From the NCBI GenBank assembly GCA_026702755.1, contig JAPPBX010000001.1, positions 62,001 through 126,000 of the forward strand: a stretch of DNA of 64,000 nucleotides, in the 5' to 3' direction. The DNA is from Candidatus Poribacteria bacterium. GTDB taxonomy: Bacteria; Poribacteria; WGA-4E; WGA-3G. This document shows, piece after piece, positions 33,948-43,363 of this stretch (position 1 is its first letter; each line of letters starts with the position of its first letter). Position numbers and translations under genes: made by a program. The notes under the pieces were generated by a model. It saw nothing but the letters and a program-made list of their open reading frames with translations. It searched no databases and was not told the DNA's origin.

Positions 33948-35723
33948 TTGCCTTATCTGGATTCGCTGATTTACCGGTATATTATGGCGTGTTTGCGTCT
34001 CTCCATTCTGCCAAGTAATCTGTAACGTCTCAATACGGGAGGCGTTCCCTACGCCGAATTCAGCGACGAGACTGTTAAAAGACATGTAGCTATCACCGGC
34101 ATAAATTTCCCGTATCTGCGTCTGATCTGCCGTTTTCACTTGGATCTTTGCACCAATAGCATCTCGATTTCCGCCTGTTCCAATTAATTTAACATGCAGC
34201 CAATTGTTTTGCCCTGTTAATATACTGCGGTCGCCCTCATTGCGCAACAGAGTCGGTGGTGCATGGTTATTGACGATGAAAATATCAACATCGCCATCGT
34301 TGTCATAGTCGCCAAACGTCGCCCCGCGACCAACTCGGAGAGGGAGTGCGGCAATCCCCGTGCTCTCACTAACATCGGTAAACACTCCATCCCCATCGTT
34401 TCGGAACAACGCATCAGGTTGAGGGATAAGCACCTCCGGTTGTTTAAGCTCCTGAAAAGTGCTGCCGTTTGTTACAAAGATATCCAAATCACCATCGTTG
34501 TCGTAGTCAAAGAAAGCAGTCCCCCATCCGATCTGCTTGATACTCTCCTCAGCAAGCATCGCCGTATAGGATTCATCTACAAACCTGATACGTTCAGCGA
34601 TTCCATCCTCTTTGAACAAATTTCTATAGAGTGCGTTTTCCTCGTCAACCCAGTGACTCATAAAGAGGTCAATATCGCCGTCAGCATCATAATCACCGGC
34701 AGTGAGTCCCATAGAACCTCGAAAATCCGCTGCCCACGATTCATCGCTTACATCGGCAAACGTTCCGTCACCATTGTTGCGATAGACATGGTTCGTGGAG
34801 GTATCATTTGCAACATAGAGGTCCAGGTCGTTATCATTATCAAAGTCGCTAAAAACGGCTTGCATACTTCTACCACCTGTCGCCGCTACTCCTATCTCAG
34901 CGGTTGTGTCGGTAAAAGTGCCATCTCCGTTATTCCGATAAAAAACGTTATCTTGAGGTTCAAAAACATGTGGATTCAGCGCACTCGGCACCGGTTTTCC
35001 AGATTGTACCGATTCCTCCTTCATCTGTTCCAGCTGTTCCAAATCGTAGGTGACATAGTTGCAAACGTAGAGATCGAGGTAGGTGTCCCCGTCCACATCC
35101 GCGAAGGCAGCACCGGTACTCCACAATTCACAATTGACACCGGCTATCTCCGTCACATCGGTAAAGGTGCTATCCCCGTTGTTTCGATAGAGCACGTTCG
35201 CGCCATAATTGGTTAAGTAAAGGTCAAGGTCGGCATCCGCGTCGTAATCGGCGAAAACACACCCCATGCCGTATCCTTGATGCCCAACACCTGCAGGACG
35301 CGTGATGTCCGTAAACGTGCCATCACCGTTGTTACGATATAACGCATTGGCGTTTCCTTTATTACCACCGCCATCTTGTGTGAAGGGACCGGGGGTATTG
35401 ACAATATAGAGGTCAATGTCCCCGTCGTTGTCTATATCGGCGAAACCTGCGCCAGATCCCATGTCCTCTGGAAGTAGACTGGAACGGGTTCCGCTTGAAT
35501 GCTGGAAATCGATACCGGCTTCGTTGGTGACATCCGTAAAGGTAACCGCGTTTAGCGTCATAGCTGTTAGCATAGAGATTGCAAACGCGAGAATGGCTAT
35601 CGGCTTTCGGCTTTCGGCAAAGAGAAGTAGGTTTTCTTTTACACTATTTGCCGACTGCTGACTGCCGAAAGATTTTCTGAAAGAAAATCGCCCTGACTGC
35701 CATTCTTGATGACTATTTTTCAT
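33942..35723 (-). CDS. FG-GAP/ASPIC-UnbV (CRTAC1-like) exported protein
   Basis: 593 aa. After a hydrophobic segment (PIAILAFAISMLTAMTLNA) begins a CRTAC1-like propeller: FTDVTNEAGIDFQHSSG, FADIDNDGDIDLYIVN, YRNNGDGTFTD repeated about six times, and a C-terminal ASPIC/UnbV domain (GGNRDAIGAKIQVKTADQ, LQITWQNGETQTRHNIPV). Surface or periplasmic; function unknown. The ATG at 35723 overlaps the accC stop (ATGA). The first 45 codons are repeat DNA, ending in the same AESRKP peptide as in the PQQ protein, so the true start may lie further downstream. Confidence 0.85.
   Translation of the reverse strand: MKNSHQEWQSGRFSFRKSFGSQQSANSVKENLLLFAESRKPIAILAFAISMLTAMTLNAVTFTDVTNEAGIDFQHSSGTRSSLLPEDMGSGAGFADIDNDGDIDLYIVNTPGPFTQDGGGNKGNANALYRNNGDGTFTDITRPAGVGHQGYGMGCVFADYDADADLDLYLTNYGANVLYRNNGDSTFTDVTEIAGVNCELWSTGAAFADVDGDTYLDLYVCNYVTYDLEQLEQMKEESVQSGKPVPSALNPHVFEPQDNVFYRNNGDGTFTDTTAEIGVAATGGRSMQAVFSDFDNDNDLDLYVANDTSTNHVYRNNGDGTFADVSDESWAADFRGSMGLTAGDYDADGDIDLFMSHWVDEENALYRNLFKEDGIAERIRFVDESYTAMLAEESIKQIGWGTAFFDYDNDGDLDIFVTNGSTFQELKQPEVLIPQPDALFRNDGDGVFTDVSESTGIAALPLRVGRGATFGDYDNDGDVDIFIVNNHAPPTLLRNEGDRSILTGQNNWLHVKLIGTGGNRDAIGAKIQVKTADQTQIREIYAGDSYMSFNSLVAEFGVGNASRIETLQITWQNGETQTRHNIPVNQRIQIRQE
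35594..35701. repeat. Dispersed repeat read as the N-terminus of the FG-GAP protein
   Basis: Contains GGCTATCGGCTTTCGGC, GCCGACTGCTGACTGCCG and a perfect hairpin GATTTTC-TGAAA-GAAAATC (35671-35689). The hairpin recurs with compensatory changes near 41.17 and 43.38 kb. Confidence 0.75.
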
Positions 35724-37078
35724 GTTTCTAAGAAATTCGTAAAAACTGCTCTACCGAGAAAGCGGTCATCGTCGAGAATATCCTGATAAAGCGGAATTGT
35801 AGTCTTTATGCCCTCAATTTTGAACTCAGACAATGCGCGTTTCAACCGTGCAATCGCCTCATCCCGATCCCGACCAGTTGCGATGAGTTTCGCCACGAGT
35901 GAGTCGTAGTGCGAAGGAACGGTATAGCCGGTGTAGATATATCCATCAAGCCGGATGCCAATGCCGCCCGGAGGATCGTAGGTTGTGACGAGTCCCGGTG
36001 AAGGCATGAAGTTGTTTGCTGGGTCCTCAGCATTAATCCTGCATTCAATAGCATGCCCTTGGATCTGAACATCAGATTGATTGTATCCGAGTTCATCGCC
36101 CATCGCGAGTCGGATCTGCTCTTTAATGAGATCAATACCGGTGATACTCTCAGTAATAGTGTGCTCAACTTGAATCCGAGTATTCATTTCAAGGAAATAG
36201 AAATTCTCATCCTTATCGACAACGAATTCAATGGTTCCAGCATTCGTGTAACCGATTGATTTTGCGGCTTTCGCGGCGGCTTTACAGATATCAGAACGAA
36301 GTTTAGGTGAAATTGAGGCAGCGGGTGCTTCTTCCAAAAGTTTCTGCTGTTTACGCTGGATAGAGCATTCACGTTCACCTAAATGGACAACGTTGCCGTG
36401 GGTATCTCCCAGAATTTGGACTTCAATATGTCGCGCTTCTTCAATCCATTTCTCAATGTAGACATCACCGTTACCAAACGCTGCTTCACCCTCCGCTTTT
36501 GCAGTGTGAAAAAGATTAAAAAGGCTCGGACGGTTCTCCGCGATTCGGATACCACGACCACCACCGCCTGCCACGGCTTTGATTCCAACAGGATAACCGA
36601 TTTTCTCAGCGAGCTCTGCAGCATCCTCGGCGGTTTCAACTGTCGCTTTTTTGCTGTTTCTGCGCCTACCACTCTGGCTACCGGGCACAAGCTTCAAGCC
36701 GGCTTTTGCCACAGTCTCGCGTGCCTTCACCTTATCGCCCATCGTCTGGATGTCTGTAACAGAGGGTCCGATGAACTTTATTTCGTGCGCCTCACACATC
36801 TCCGCAAACTGTGCATCCTCAGCGAGGAAGCCTGCTCCGGGATGGATCGCGTTGACATTTGCATAATCCGCGACAGTGATAATACTTGAGTATTTAAGAT
36901 AACTTGCTGCTGAGGGGGGCGGACCGATGCAGTATTTCTCGTCAGCATATTTAACGTGCAGGGCATCTTCGTCAGCGGTTGAGTAAATCGCTACCGTCTT
37001 AATCCCCATGTCTTTACATGCACGGATGATGCGGACGGCGATTTCACCACGATTTGCTATCAGTATCTTTTTCATCAT
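35720..37078 (-). CDS. accC: Acetyl-CoA carboxylase biotin carboxylase subunit
   Basis: 452 aa ATP-grasp enzyme that carboxylates biotin on the carrier protein as the first step of fatty acid synthesis. KILIANRGEIAVRI, AIHPGAGFLAEDAQFA, KAVAGGGGRGIRI, ERECSIQRKQQKLLEEAP and FLEMNTRIQVEHTITE are signature motifs. A short basic insertion after LVPGS (QSGRRRNSKKAT) just before the ATP-binding Gly loop is unusual, and VEH is preceded by TRIQ as normal. The start is one of two adjacent ATGs (37078 or 37075). It overlaps the downstream FG-GAP start by 4 bases. Confidence 0.95.
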   Translation of the reverse strand: MMKKILIANRGEIAVRIIRACKDMGIKTVAIYSTADEDALHVKYADEKYCIGPPPSAASYLKYSSIITVADYANVNAIHPGAGFLAEDAQFAEMCEAHEIKFIGPSVTDIQTMGDKVKARETVAKAGLKLVPGSQSGRRRNSKKATVETAEDAAELAEKIGYPVGIKAVAGGGGRGIRIAENRPSLFNLFHTAKAEGEAAFGNGDVYIEKWIEEARHIEVQILGDTHGNVVHLGERECSIQRKQQKLLEEAPAASISPKLRSDICKAAAKAAKSIGYTNAGTIEFVVDKDENFYFLEMNTRIQVEHTITESITGIDLIKEQIRLAMGDELGYNQSDVQIQGHAIECRINAEDPANNFMPSPGLVTTYDPPGGIGIRLDGYIYTGYTVPSHYDSLVAKLIATGRDRDEAIARLKRALSEFKIEGIKTTIPLYQDILDDDRFLGRAVFTNFLET

Positions 37079-37084
37079 GTTCTT

Positions 37085-37252
37085 TATTGGCTATCGGCGG
37101 GAATGGCTTTCAGCAGTCGGCTATCGGCTATCAGCACTTATTTTGTCGTATCAAATTTTGTTGTGGCAGCCACAAGAGAATTAACGACCACAAGAGATAT
37201 GCTGACGGCTGAAGGCTGATTGCTAATGGCTATTCTGCTGACAGCTATTCCT
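37085..37252. repeat. Dispersed palindromic repeat between accB and accC
   Basis: GGCTATCGGCGGGAATGGC, CAGTCGGCTATCGGCTATCAG at one side and GCTGACGGCTGAAGGCTG, GCTAATGGCTATTCTGCTGACAGC at the other, around a short unique core with GTGGC/GCCAC pairing. Confidence 0.65.
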
Positions 37253-37769
37253 ATGCTTGCTTCACTCGGAACAGAGGCTGTCCATATTCAACCGCCTCGC
37301 CATCTTCAGCGAGAATTTCCAATATCTCGCAGTTAAATGGTGCTTCCACTGGATTGTAAGTCTTCATGACTTCGAGAACAGCCACAGGTTCACCCGTGGC
37401 GACCACATCTCCGACATCCACGAAGGGCGGTTCATCAGGTGCAGGAGAACGATAAAAGCGTGAGGGCATTGGGGCACTGATGAATCCATTATCCGCCTGC
37501 GCGCCTGCCTCCACATTTTCATTTTTTGCAGGCAGCTGCGGTGTCCCCACCGCGATACCTGTCTCTACCGGTTGCAGCGGCTGCTGCTCATATCCACCTG
37601 GACTACTCCGGTGTCGAGAAACTTGCACCTCGAATTCGTTGTCCCGGATACGGACCTCTGTGAGACCAGTGCGGTCAAGGATTTCTGCCAACTGTTCAAC
37701 AATTTCCAGAACCTCACTGTAGTCCTGTTCCGCAGATTGAGGCTTATCCTTGGATTTGTTTTGACGCAT
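37251..37769 (-). CDS. accB: Biotin carboxyl carrier protein of acetyl-CoA carboxylase
   Basis: About 172 aa. An N-terminal helical region (LEIVEQLAEILDRTGLTEV), a Pro/Ala-rich linker and the biotinyl domain: FVDVGDVVATGEPVAVLEVMKTYNPVEAPF, in which VMK carries the lysine to be biotinylated (EVMKTYN instead of the commoner EAMKLMN). The order efp-accB-accC on one strand is a common bacterial arrangement. The start at ATG 37769 is chosen over the frame opening at 37793, which lies in repeat DNA. Confidence 0.92.
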   Translation of the reverse strand: MRQNKSKDKPQSAEQDYSEVLEIVEQLAEILDRTGLTEVRIRDNEFEVQVSRHRSSPGGYEQQPLQPVETGIAVGTPQLPAKNENVEAGAQADNGFISAPMPSRFYRSPAPDEPPFVDVGDVVATGEPVAVLEVMKTYNPVEAPFNCEILEILAEDGEAVEYGQPLFRVKQA

Positions 37770-37780
37770 TTCTACTTTCG

Positions 37781-37861
37781 TGGCTATCAGCAATTGGCAA
37801 AGAGGGTTTCGGTATATCTATCCATCTTGCCGACGGCTGATGGCTAACAGCCGATAGCCAC
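37781..37861. repeat. Dispersed repeat upstream of accB
   Basis: TGGCTATCAGCAATTGGC at one end and GCCGACGGCTGATGGC, CAGCCGATAGCC at the other. It abuts the efp stop codon. Confidence 0.6.
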
Positions 37862-38418
37862 TATATCCTTTCTACATATTTTCCGGTGCGTGTGTCAACT
37901 TTGATACGCGTTTGATTCTGAACAAACAAAGGAACGTTAACAACACCACCTGTCTCAAGTGTAGCACGTTTTGAACCGCCGCTGACAGTATCGCCCCGTA
38001 ATCCGGGATCGGTCTCAACGATTTGAAGTTCAACGAAGTTCGGAAGTTCAACCGCAAGTGGTACTGCCCCTTCCATTTTGACGGTGACAGTTTCACCCTC
38101 CTTTAGGAATTTCAGGTCCTCTCCAATAAGATTTACAGGAAGTGTATATTGTTCAAATGTTTCATTGTCCATAAACCACAGTACATCACTCTCTCGGTAC
38201 ATATACTGCATCTGGTGATCCATGAGCCTGACGGTTTCGACGTTTTCATTGGCACGAAACGTCCTGTCCAAAACGGCACCGTCGGAAACACGTTTGATTT
38301 TTGTTCGTGCGAAGGCACCGCCTTTCCCCGGCTTGACATGCTCACAACTGACTATGGTGTAAATAGTATCATTGAGTCGGATAACCAACCCGTTTCGTAA
38401 ATCGTTAAGTGCTGCCAT
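37861..38418 (-). CDS. efp: Elongation factor P
   Basis: 185 aa, three-domain KOW/OB protein that relieves ribosome stalling at polyproline. LRNGLVIRLNDTIYTIVSCEH, VKPGKGGAFARTKIKRV (with the conserved Lys at the tip of domain I), FRANENVETV, YMYRESDVLWFMDNETFEQ and KVDTRTGKYVERI at the end. Length is normal. No modification gene (epmA/epmB or earP) is in the window. Confidence 0.96.
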   Translation of the reverse strand: MAALNDLRNGLVIRLNDTIYTIVSCEHVKPGKGGAFARTKIKRVSDGAVLDRTFRANENVETVRLMDHQMQYMYRESDVLWFMDNETFEQYTLPVNLIGEDLKFLKEGETVTVKMEGAVPLAVELPNFVELQIVETDPGLRGDTVSGGSKRATLETGGVVNVPLFVQNQTRIKVDTRTGKYVERI

Positions 38419-38438
38419 TTTCTCCTCTATTTTTTAAT

Positions 38439-38519
38439 GGTTGTTGGTTATCGGTTAAGAGGGTTCTTGTGGAATACCACCACACCTCTTGTAACTGAAG
38501 ACCGAAGACCGACAACTAT
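38439..38519. repeat. Dispersed palindromic repeat supplying the rdgB stop
   Basis: GTTGTTGGTTATCGGTTAAGAGG and CACCTCTTGTAACTGAAGACC are near-palindromic arms around TTCTTGTGGAATACCACCA. Its GAATAG end (minus strand) provides the last Glu and the TAG of rdgB. Confidence 0.7.
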
Positions 38520-39121
38520 TCCAGCGAATAGCGATGAAGCAAGACAATCGCTTGTTCCAACGCTTTTGCTCTGTGACTAATCTGGTTTTTTATTTTTTCT
38601 CCCAATTCTGCGAAGGTCTGATCGTAACCATCAGGCACAAACACAGGATCATAACCGAAACCACTCTCTCCTACAGGCGCGTGCCTGATGTGTCCTTCAC
38701 AAACACCGAGAACCGTCTCAGGAGCGGAATCGGGGTGTACGACTGCGATCACAGCGACGAAACGTGCACGTCTATCTGTGACACCTTCAAGTGCCTGAAG
38801 GAGTTTCTCGATTCGGATAGCATCGGTTGCGTCTTCACCAGCCCAGCGTTTAGAATTGACCCCCGGTGCACCGTTGAGAGCATCTACCTCCAATCCAGCA
38901 TCATCAGCAAGGGTGAGCTGGGACGTATGTTCAGCGATAACGGATGCTTTTTTGGCTGCGTTCTCTGTATACGTTTTGCCATCCTCAACCACCTCTGGCG
39001 CATCTGGATAACTGTCCAAGGAGATAACCTCAATCTGCTGCTTGGTATCTTCCTCGACGCGGAGCATCTCTGTGAGTTCCCTCACCTTCCCTTGGTTACG
39101 CGTCGCCAATACGAGCTTCAT
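38516..39121 (-). CDS. rdgB: Non-canonical purine NTP pyrophosphatase (RdgB/HAM1 family)
   Basis: 201 aa, hydrolyses dITP/XTP to monophosphates to sanitise the nucleotide pool. [31 protein letters not shown]-type motif, [11 protein letters not shown] and [10 protein letters not shown] are all family-typical. The ATG lies 26 bases inside the end of rph, so the two are translationally linked; rph-rdgB is a common pair. Confidence 0.95.
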   Translation of the reverse strand: MKLVLATRNQGKVRELTEMLRVEEDTKQQIEVISLDSYPDAPEVVEDGKTYTENAAKKASVIAEHTSQLTLADDAGLEVDALNGAPGVNSKRWAGEDATDAIRIEKLLQALEGVTDRRARFVAVIAVVHPDSAPETVLGVCEGHIRHAPVGESGFGYDPVFVPDGYDQTFAELGEKIKNQISHRAKALEQAIVLLHRYSLE

Positions 39122-39854
39122 CTAAGTTCTCCAACATCATCCGATTCTGAAGGCGGATGAGCTGCTGTATACCGCCCACAGCGAGATCGAGCATCTGATC
39201 GTAGTCTTCACGCGAAAAAGGCTTCTCCTCTGCCGTGCCCTGTATCTCTATAAACTTCCCGCTTCCCGTCATAACAATGTTCATATCAACATCTGCTGTT
39301 GAGTCTTCGGAATAGCAGAGATCCAACATCGGTTCACCCTTGATAAGCCCGACACTCGTTGCGGCAATGTTGTCAACAATAGGGAAATTTTTGATTCTCT
39401 TGCTTTTGACGAGTTCTTGACAGGCATCCCAGAGGGCAATGAAGGCACCCGTAATCGATGCAGTACGTGTTCCGCCATCCGCTTGAATGACATCACAATC
39501 AATCCAAACTGTCTGCTCTTCTAAAGCTTCCAAATCAACAGCGGCACGTAGGGAACGCCCGATAAGACGTTGAATTTCCTGTGTTCTACCACCGACGCTT
39601 CCGCGGGTTACCTCACGTTGCATCCGTTCAGAGGTAGAACGCGGTAACATAGAGTATTCAGCCGTTACCCATCCCCTATTTTTGATACGCTGGTCGCGCA
39701 TGAAGCGCGGCTGCTGGTCAATCACAGACGCGGTGCATATAATATGAGTATCACCTGTTGCCACGAGAACTGAGCCTTCGGCATGTTTGATGTAGTGTCG
39801 TTTAATTGTGACCGGGCGCAACTCATCTAACCCGCGCCCATCTGCTCTTGCCAT
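39096..39854 (-). CDS. rph: Ribonuclease PH
   Basis: 252 aa phosphorolytic exoribonuclease that trims tRNA 3' ends. [70 protein letters not shown] and [17 protein letters not shown] match RNase PH. Length is normal. The adjoining 39855-39929 gap is too short to hold anything else of note. Confidence 0.96.
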   Translation of the reverse strand: MARADGRGLDELRPVTIKRHYIKHAEGSVLVATGDTHIICTASVIDQQPRFMRDQRIKNRGWVTAEYSMLPRSTSERMQREVTRGSVGGRTQEIQRLIGRSLRAAVDLEALEEQTVWIDCDVIQADGGTRTASITGAFIALWDACQELVKSKRIKNFPIVDNIAATSVGLIKGEPMLDLCYSEDSTADVDMNIVMTGSGKFIEIQGTAEEKPFSREDYDQMLDLAVGGIQQLIRLQNRMMLENLDEARIGDA

Positions 39855-39929
39855 CTTTCTCCTTCCTATGAATTATGTCGGTAGGGGCGAAGTCACCTCG
39901 ACCCGACTGGGCAGCCACAGGAGCCACCC

Positions 39930-40169
39930 TTACAGCGTCTTAAGTAAATCCAACGCCTTTGTATAACTTTTCCGCTCAAGATAGTGCTGTAGCATTTTGG
40001 GGGCTGCCGGAGTGAGGTCTTGGGACAACGCGTCAATTCGTTCCAACTGCTCCAATATATCCTCACCGGTTTCAATCCGCGACAACATTGTCTCTAACGC
40101 TTGCCTGAGTTCGGCAATTTGAACAGCAAGTTTTGACTTGCGAGCTGCGTCAAAAGGCTTAACTTTCAT
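39930..40169 (-). CDS. Small hypothetical helical protein
   Basis: 79 aa from ATG 40169, with GGAG seven bases upstream. Predicted mostly helical (LAVQIAELRQALETMLSRIETGEDILEQLERID), ending in YLERKSYTKALDLLKTL. Not recognised. Its start lies 11 bases inside the end of the PhyH gene, so it is probably co-translated with it. A longer reading to 40346 would run through PhyH coding sequence and is less likely. Confidence 0.65.
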   Translation of the reverse strand: MKVKPFDAARKSKLAVQIAELRQALETMLSRIETGEDILEQLERIDALSQDLTPAAPKMLQHYLERKSYTKALDLLKTL

Positions 40170-41076
40170 CTGATGTCTCCAACTGCTCAACGGCTTTGCA
40201 GGTTCGCAGAGAAACGGTTTTAGGAGGCGCGTCGTACCCCTTCCATGCATAGGGATCAACACCAGAAACTGGAATGATGCATCGTCGGTCAGCACTCGCG
40301 GGACGTTCTCCCTCTCTAAGCGACCAAGGTAACAATGACCATGCATTACAGTAATGGCTCACCAAAACTCTGCGATACGTATCACCACGGTTTTTACGCG
40401 ACCGATGGAGCAGATAGCCGTTGAAGAAAACCAAAGTGCCGGTTTTAACTTCAACAGGGACCTCATCTGTATCATCAAAACCGTAACTCTCCTCCGCAAA
40501 GTCGAACTCATCTGGATTTTCATGAGCTCTCTGCGGATAGAGGTAGCCGCGACGGTGCGACCCCGGTAGAATCCATAAGCACCCATTTTCCACGGTAGCG
40601 TCGTCCATTGCAATCCAAGCACCAATCAAGGAGCGATCGCGTGTCGGAATGTAAATCTCGTCCTGATGCCACGCTTGCCCTTGGAAATTCGGTGGTTTCA
40701 CGAATAGCATAGACTGCATGCACTTGACGCTCCCATCCCAATGCGGGAGATGTGCAGCGGCGATCTGACTCAAGATACCGCAGATTTTCGGGTGCTTAAC
40801 GTACTTCTCAATAACTGGACTGACAAAATGCGGTTGATGAATACAAAGGATACGGCTGATGACTTCGTTATCACTGACATCCTCAGGAAGCGGTTTGAGG
40901 TTATCACACGGATGACCCCCTTTAGCGATTGTAACGGTGTCCTGCCGCAACTCCTCTATTTCATCAAGCGAAAGCAGATCTGGAACAACAAGATACCCGT
41001 TGTCCACAAAAAATTGGACCTGCTCATCAGATACGACTTGTGGCACCTCAATCGGTGCGCTTGATTCAAAGTTCAT
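40159..41076 (-). CDS. Phytanoyl-CoA dioxygenase (PhyH) family protein
   Basis: 305 aa Fe(II)/2-oxoglutarate oxygenase. FFVDNGYLVVPDLLSLDEIEEL is the typical N-terminus; the triad is in AWHQDEIYIPTRD (HxD) and GYLLHRSRKNRGD (distal His), with ENGCLWILPGSHRRG between. Substrate unknown; it differs markedly from the two other PhyH proteins here. Confidence 0.9.
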   Translation of the reverse strand: MNFESSAPIEVPQVVSDEQVQFFVDNGYLVVPDLLSLDEIEELRQDTVTIAKGGHPCDNLKPLPEDVSDNEVISRILCIHQPHFVSPVIEKYVKHPKICGILSQIAAAHLPHWDGSVKCMQSMLFVKPPNFQGQAWHQDEIYIPTRDRSLIGAWIAMDDATVENGCLWILPGSHRRGYLYPQRAHENPDEFDFAEESYGFDDTDEVPVEVKTGTLVFFNGYLLHRSRKNRGDTYRRVLVSHYCNAWSLLPWSLREGERPASADRRCIIPVSGVDPYAWKGYDAPPKTVSLRTCKAVEQLETSDES

Positions 41077-41095
41077 TTTTTTATTTTTTATGTCT

Positions 41096-41211
41096 GAAAT
41101 AGTTATCGGTTATCGGTTAAGAGGTTTCAGATTCAATTAAACACCTCTTTACTGATAACTGAAAGGTTTTCTGAAAGAAAACCGTACTGAAAACTGATAA
41201 CCCTCTTATAG
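41096..41211. repeat. Dispersed palindromic repeat with conserved internal hairpin
   Basis: ATAGTTATCGGTTATCGGTT-AAGAGGT and ACCTCTTTACTGATAACTG are inverted arms; next to them is GGTTTTC-TGAAA-GAAAACC (41165-41183) and then ACTGATAACCCTCTTATAG running into the stop of the vWA gene. Confidence 0.75.
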
Positions 41212-43353
41212 TTAAACGCGGTTAGCAAAGAACATCTCCGTTACTGCCAAAGCGAAAACTGCTAACATGAGATAGATCCACACGTCTTGACTCTTTTCAA
41301 CATCCTCACGGTATTGCGCCACCAGTTCCGCTGCAGGCGTATCCTCAATCGACTCGTCTGCAGTACCCTTTAGCATACTCGAAAGCTCTTCTACATCGCG
41401 CGCCGCAAGGTTGGACTCAGTCGCATCACCGTTGACGACAAAGTAATAAGGCTCTGCACCGGATGTATGAACCGAGTAGATACCCGGTATTGATGTGTCT
41501 GCATAAAAGAGACTGCCTTGTCCAACCTCTCCCGTTGTGGTCCCTTCGCTTCGCTGTAAGCGCGTCTCAACATTGTTCGGATTGAAGACAGCGACCTCTC
41601 TGTCACCGGTTCTGTTCTCATCTTCAGTTTCAAAAGCCTTCAATTCCACATTGTCCCCGACGCGGTAATCGGGGGTAGCCTCTACGTCCTTGAGCGCAAG
41701 ATACTTAATAGACTCATGCAAGAACGGCAGATAGACGGCTCGGATCGGTAGATCGTTCCATTCCCTATCTATCGTTGAGGTAAAGCAGAGCACACGTCCT
41801 AGCTGTCCATAAGGTTTCTCAAAGAGCGCGGGGCTGCCATCATCATAAGTCGCAATGACGGTAGCATCTTTTGTTGGCACCGCCTGAAAAAGTCTATAGA
41901 ATCGCGCCTTACCGAAATCCCCGTGATTCGGCTCTTTGAATGGAGCAAAAATAGGATGTTCATACTTCACCGTAGCAAGCACACGGAACTGCTGCCGATC
42001 AAACGCATCACCAACGGGTTGAACAAATTTACAGGGCATCACCCCTATCTCGCCGCCAAGATTTTGTTCATAGGCATTAATATCTATGTTATCACCGACC
42101 GTCACAATCAAACCGCCGCCAGCAGCAACGTAAGCTGCCACACGTCCAGCCTCACTGGAAGAGAATTGCGCGACATTGGCAAGAACCAGAACATCAACGC
42201 GATCGAGTGTTGCTGTATTCGGCACCGAACTCGATTCGGTGAAATTAATCGGTACAGCATCACTACCTACTGCAAACGCCATTTTCATGAAAAACGTTTC
42301 TGCCGTTTGATAAGTGCTTTGTGTTCGAGGTCCATCGCTGACGGCATGGACTTTGATTGACTGCAAACTCTGTAAAGTGAAATAGCGTTTGTTGTCAGCA
42401 CCGAGTGCGTCTTCTGGTAGTTCAACCCAACCTGTATGCGTTGCTTCGTCCTGAAAGTCAACTTTGAAGACAGCATCTCCAAGATCGTCCGGTTCAATGT
42501 CAAGTTGGACGGTGTGTATCATATTGCCATCTATGAAAAGACGAACCGGTAGATTTTCAACGGCTTCATCACCGAAATTACGGACACGGGCAACAAGATA
42601 TGACGCTTTTTGTTCTTTCAGTACAACAGGTGGCACACTGAGGTCTGTTATCGCGAGATTGCGTGGTTGTTCAGCACGCACATCAGCGAACTGGATTTGG
42701 ACATCGGGGTTGAGTTTATCCGTTTCAATGAAGTTCTCCCATCCCCGCTTTTGCATATCAGCGATTAGATAAACCTGTTTTTCACCAATAGGAATAGGCT
42801 CAAGTATTTCATTTGCAGTCTGTAGCGCATCCAAGTAATCCGTAGGTTTATAAGTTGCTTCGGCATTGCTCAAAGCGGTCCTAATGTGTGCGAATTCTGA
42901 ACCGAGCGGCGCAACGACACGGGCACTATCGGACGAAAGAATAAGGCACGCGGCATCGGCTGTATCCAAGCCATCGAGAATCTTGAGTCCTTCTTTCTTA
43001 GCGTTCTCGAATACCTTCTCATAGCGCATACTATAGGAGGTATCCAGAATAATAACAGCGTTCCGTTTACCCCCTGTTTTCTGTGCAATGACAAAGGTTT
43101 GAGCGAAGAACGGACGCGCAAACGCGAAACCGAGCAGTGCTAACATCAGAATACGCATCAATAGCAGCAGCAGCCGTTTCAGTTTATGTCGTCGCACATT
43201 CGTCTGATGCGACATCTGTATGAAACGGATAGTGCTGAATACCAACCGCCTCGCACGCTCTCGGTTCAGCAGATGCAAGATAAGAGGAATTGAGGCACCT
43301 ACCGCACCAGCAACCGCGAATAAAGGTGCTAAAATATCTAATCCAAAAAACAT
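41212..43353 (-). CDS. BatA-like von Willebrand A domain membrane protein
   Basis: 713 aa. Residues 1-90 are the BatA N-terminal module (SIPLILHLLNRERARRLVFST, a transmembrane pair, RPFFAQ). A vWA domain follows with the MIDAS start VIILDTSYSMRYE. The middle holds a CARDB-like region (VARVRNFGDEAVENLPVRLF) and a class-I-amidotransferase-like segment (VAAYVAAGGGLIVTVGD), and the C-terminus ends with a transmembrane helix (IYLMLAVFALAVTEMFF). With the DUF58 gene upstream it resembles the MoxR/DUF58/vWA envelope systems; no moxR ATPase is in the window. Confidence 0.85.
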   Translation of the reverse strand: MFFGLDILAPLFAVAGAVGASIPLILHLLNRERARRLVFSTIRFIQMSHQTNVRRHKLKRLLLLLMRILMLALLGFAFARPFFAQTFVIAQKTGGKRNAVIILDTSYSMRYEKVFENAKKEGLKILDGLDTADAACLILSSDSARVVAPLGSEFAHIRTALSNAEATYKPTDYLDALQTANEILEPIPIGEKQVYLIADMQKRGWENFIETDKLNPDVQIQFADVRAEQPRNLAITDLSVPPVVLKEQKASYLVARVRNFGDEAVENLPVRLFIDGNMIHTVQLDIEPDDLGDAVFKVDFQDEATHTGWVELPEDALGADNKRYFTLQSLQSIKVHAVSDGPRTQSTYQTAETFFMKMAFAVGSDAVPINFTESSSVPNTATLDRVDVLVLANVAQFSSSEAGRVAAYVAAGGGLIVTVGDNIDINAYEQNLGGEIGVMPCKFVQPVGDAFDRQQFRVLATVKYEHPIFAPFKEPNHGDFGKARFYRLFQAVPTKDATVIATYDDGSPALFEKPYGQLGRVLCFTSTIDREWNDLPIRAVYLPFLHESIKYLALKDVEATPDYRVGDNVELKAFETEDENRTGDREVAVFNPNNVETRLQRSEGTTTGEVGQGSLFYADTSIPGIYSVHTSGAEPYYFVVNGDATESNLAARDVEELSSMLKGTADESIEDTPAAELVAQYREDVEKSQDVWIYLMLAVFALAVTEMFFANRV

Positions 43354-43363
43354 AGAAATAGTT

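Noticed and set aside
34263-35216. 317-codon frame antisense to the FG-GAP gene
   Set aside because: It is the reverse complement of Asp-rich FG-GAP repeats (producing I/V-rich sequence) and has no independent support.
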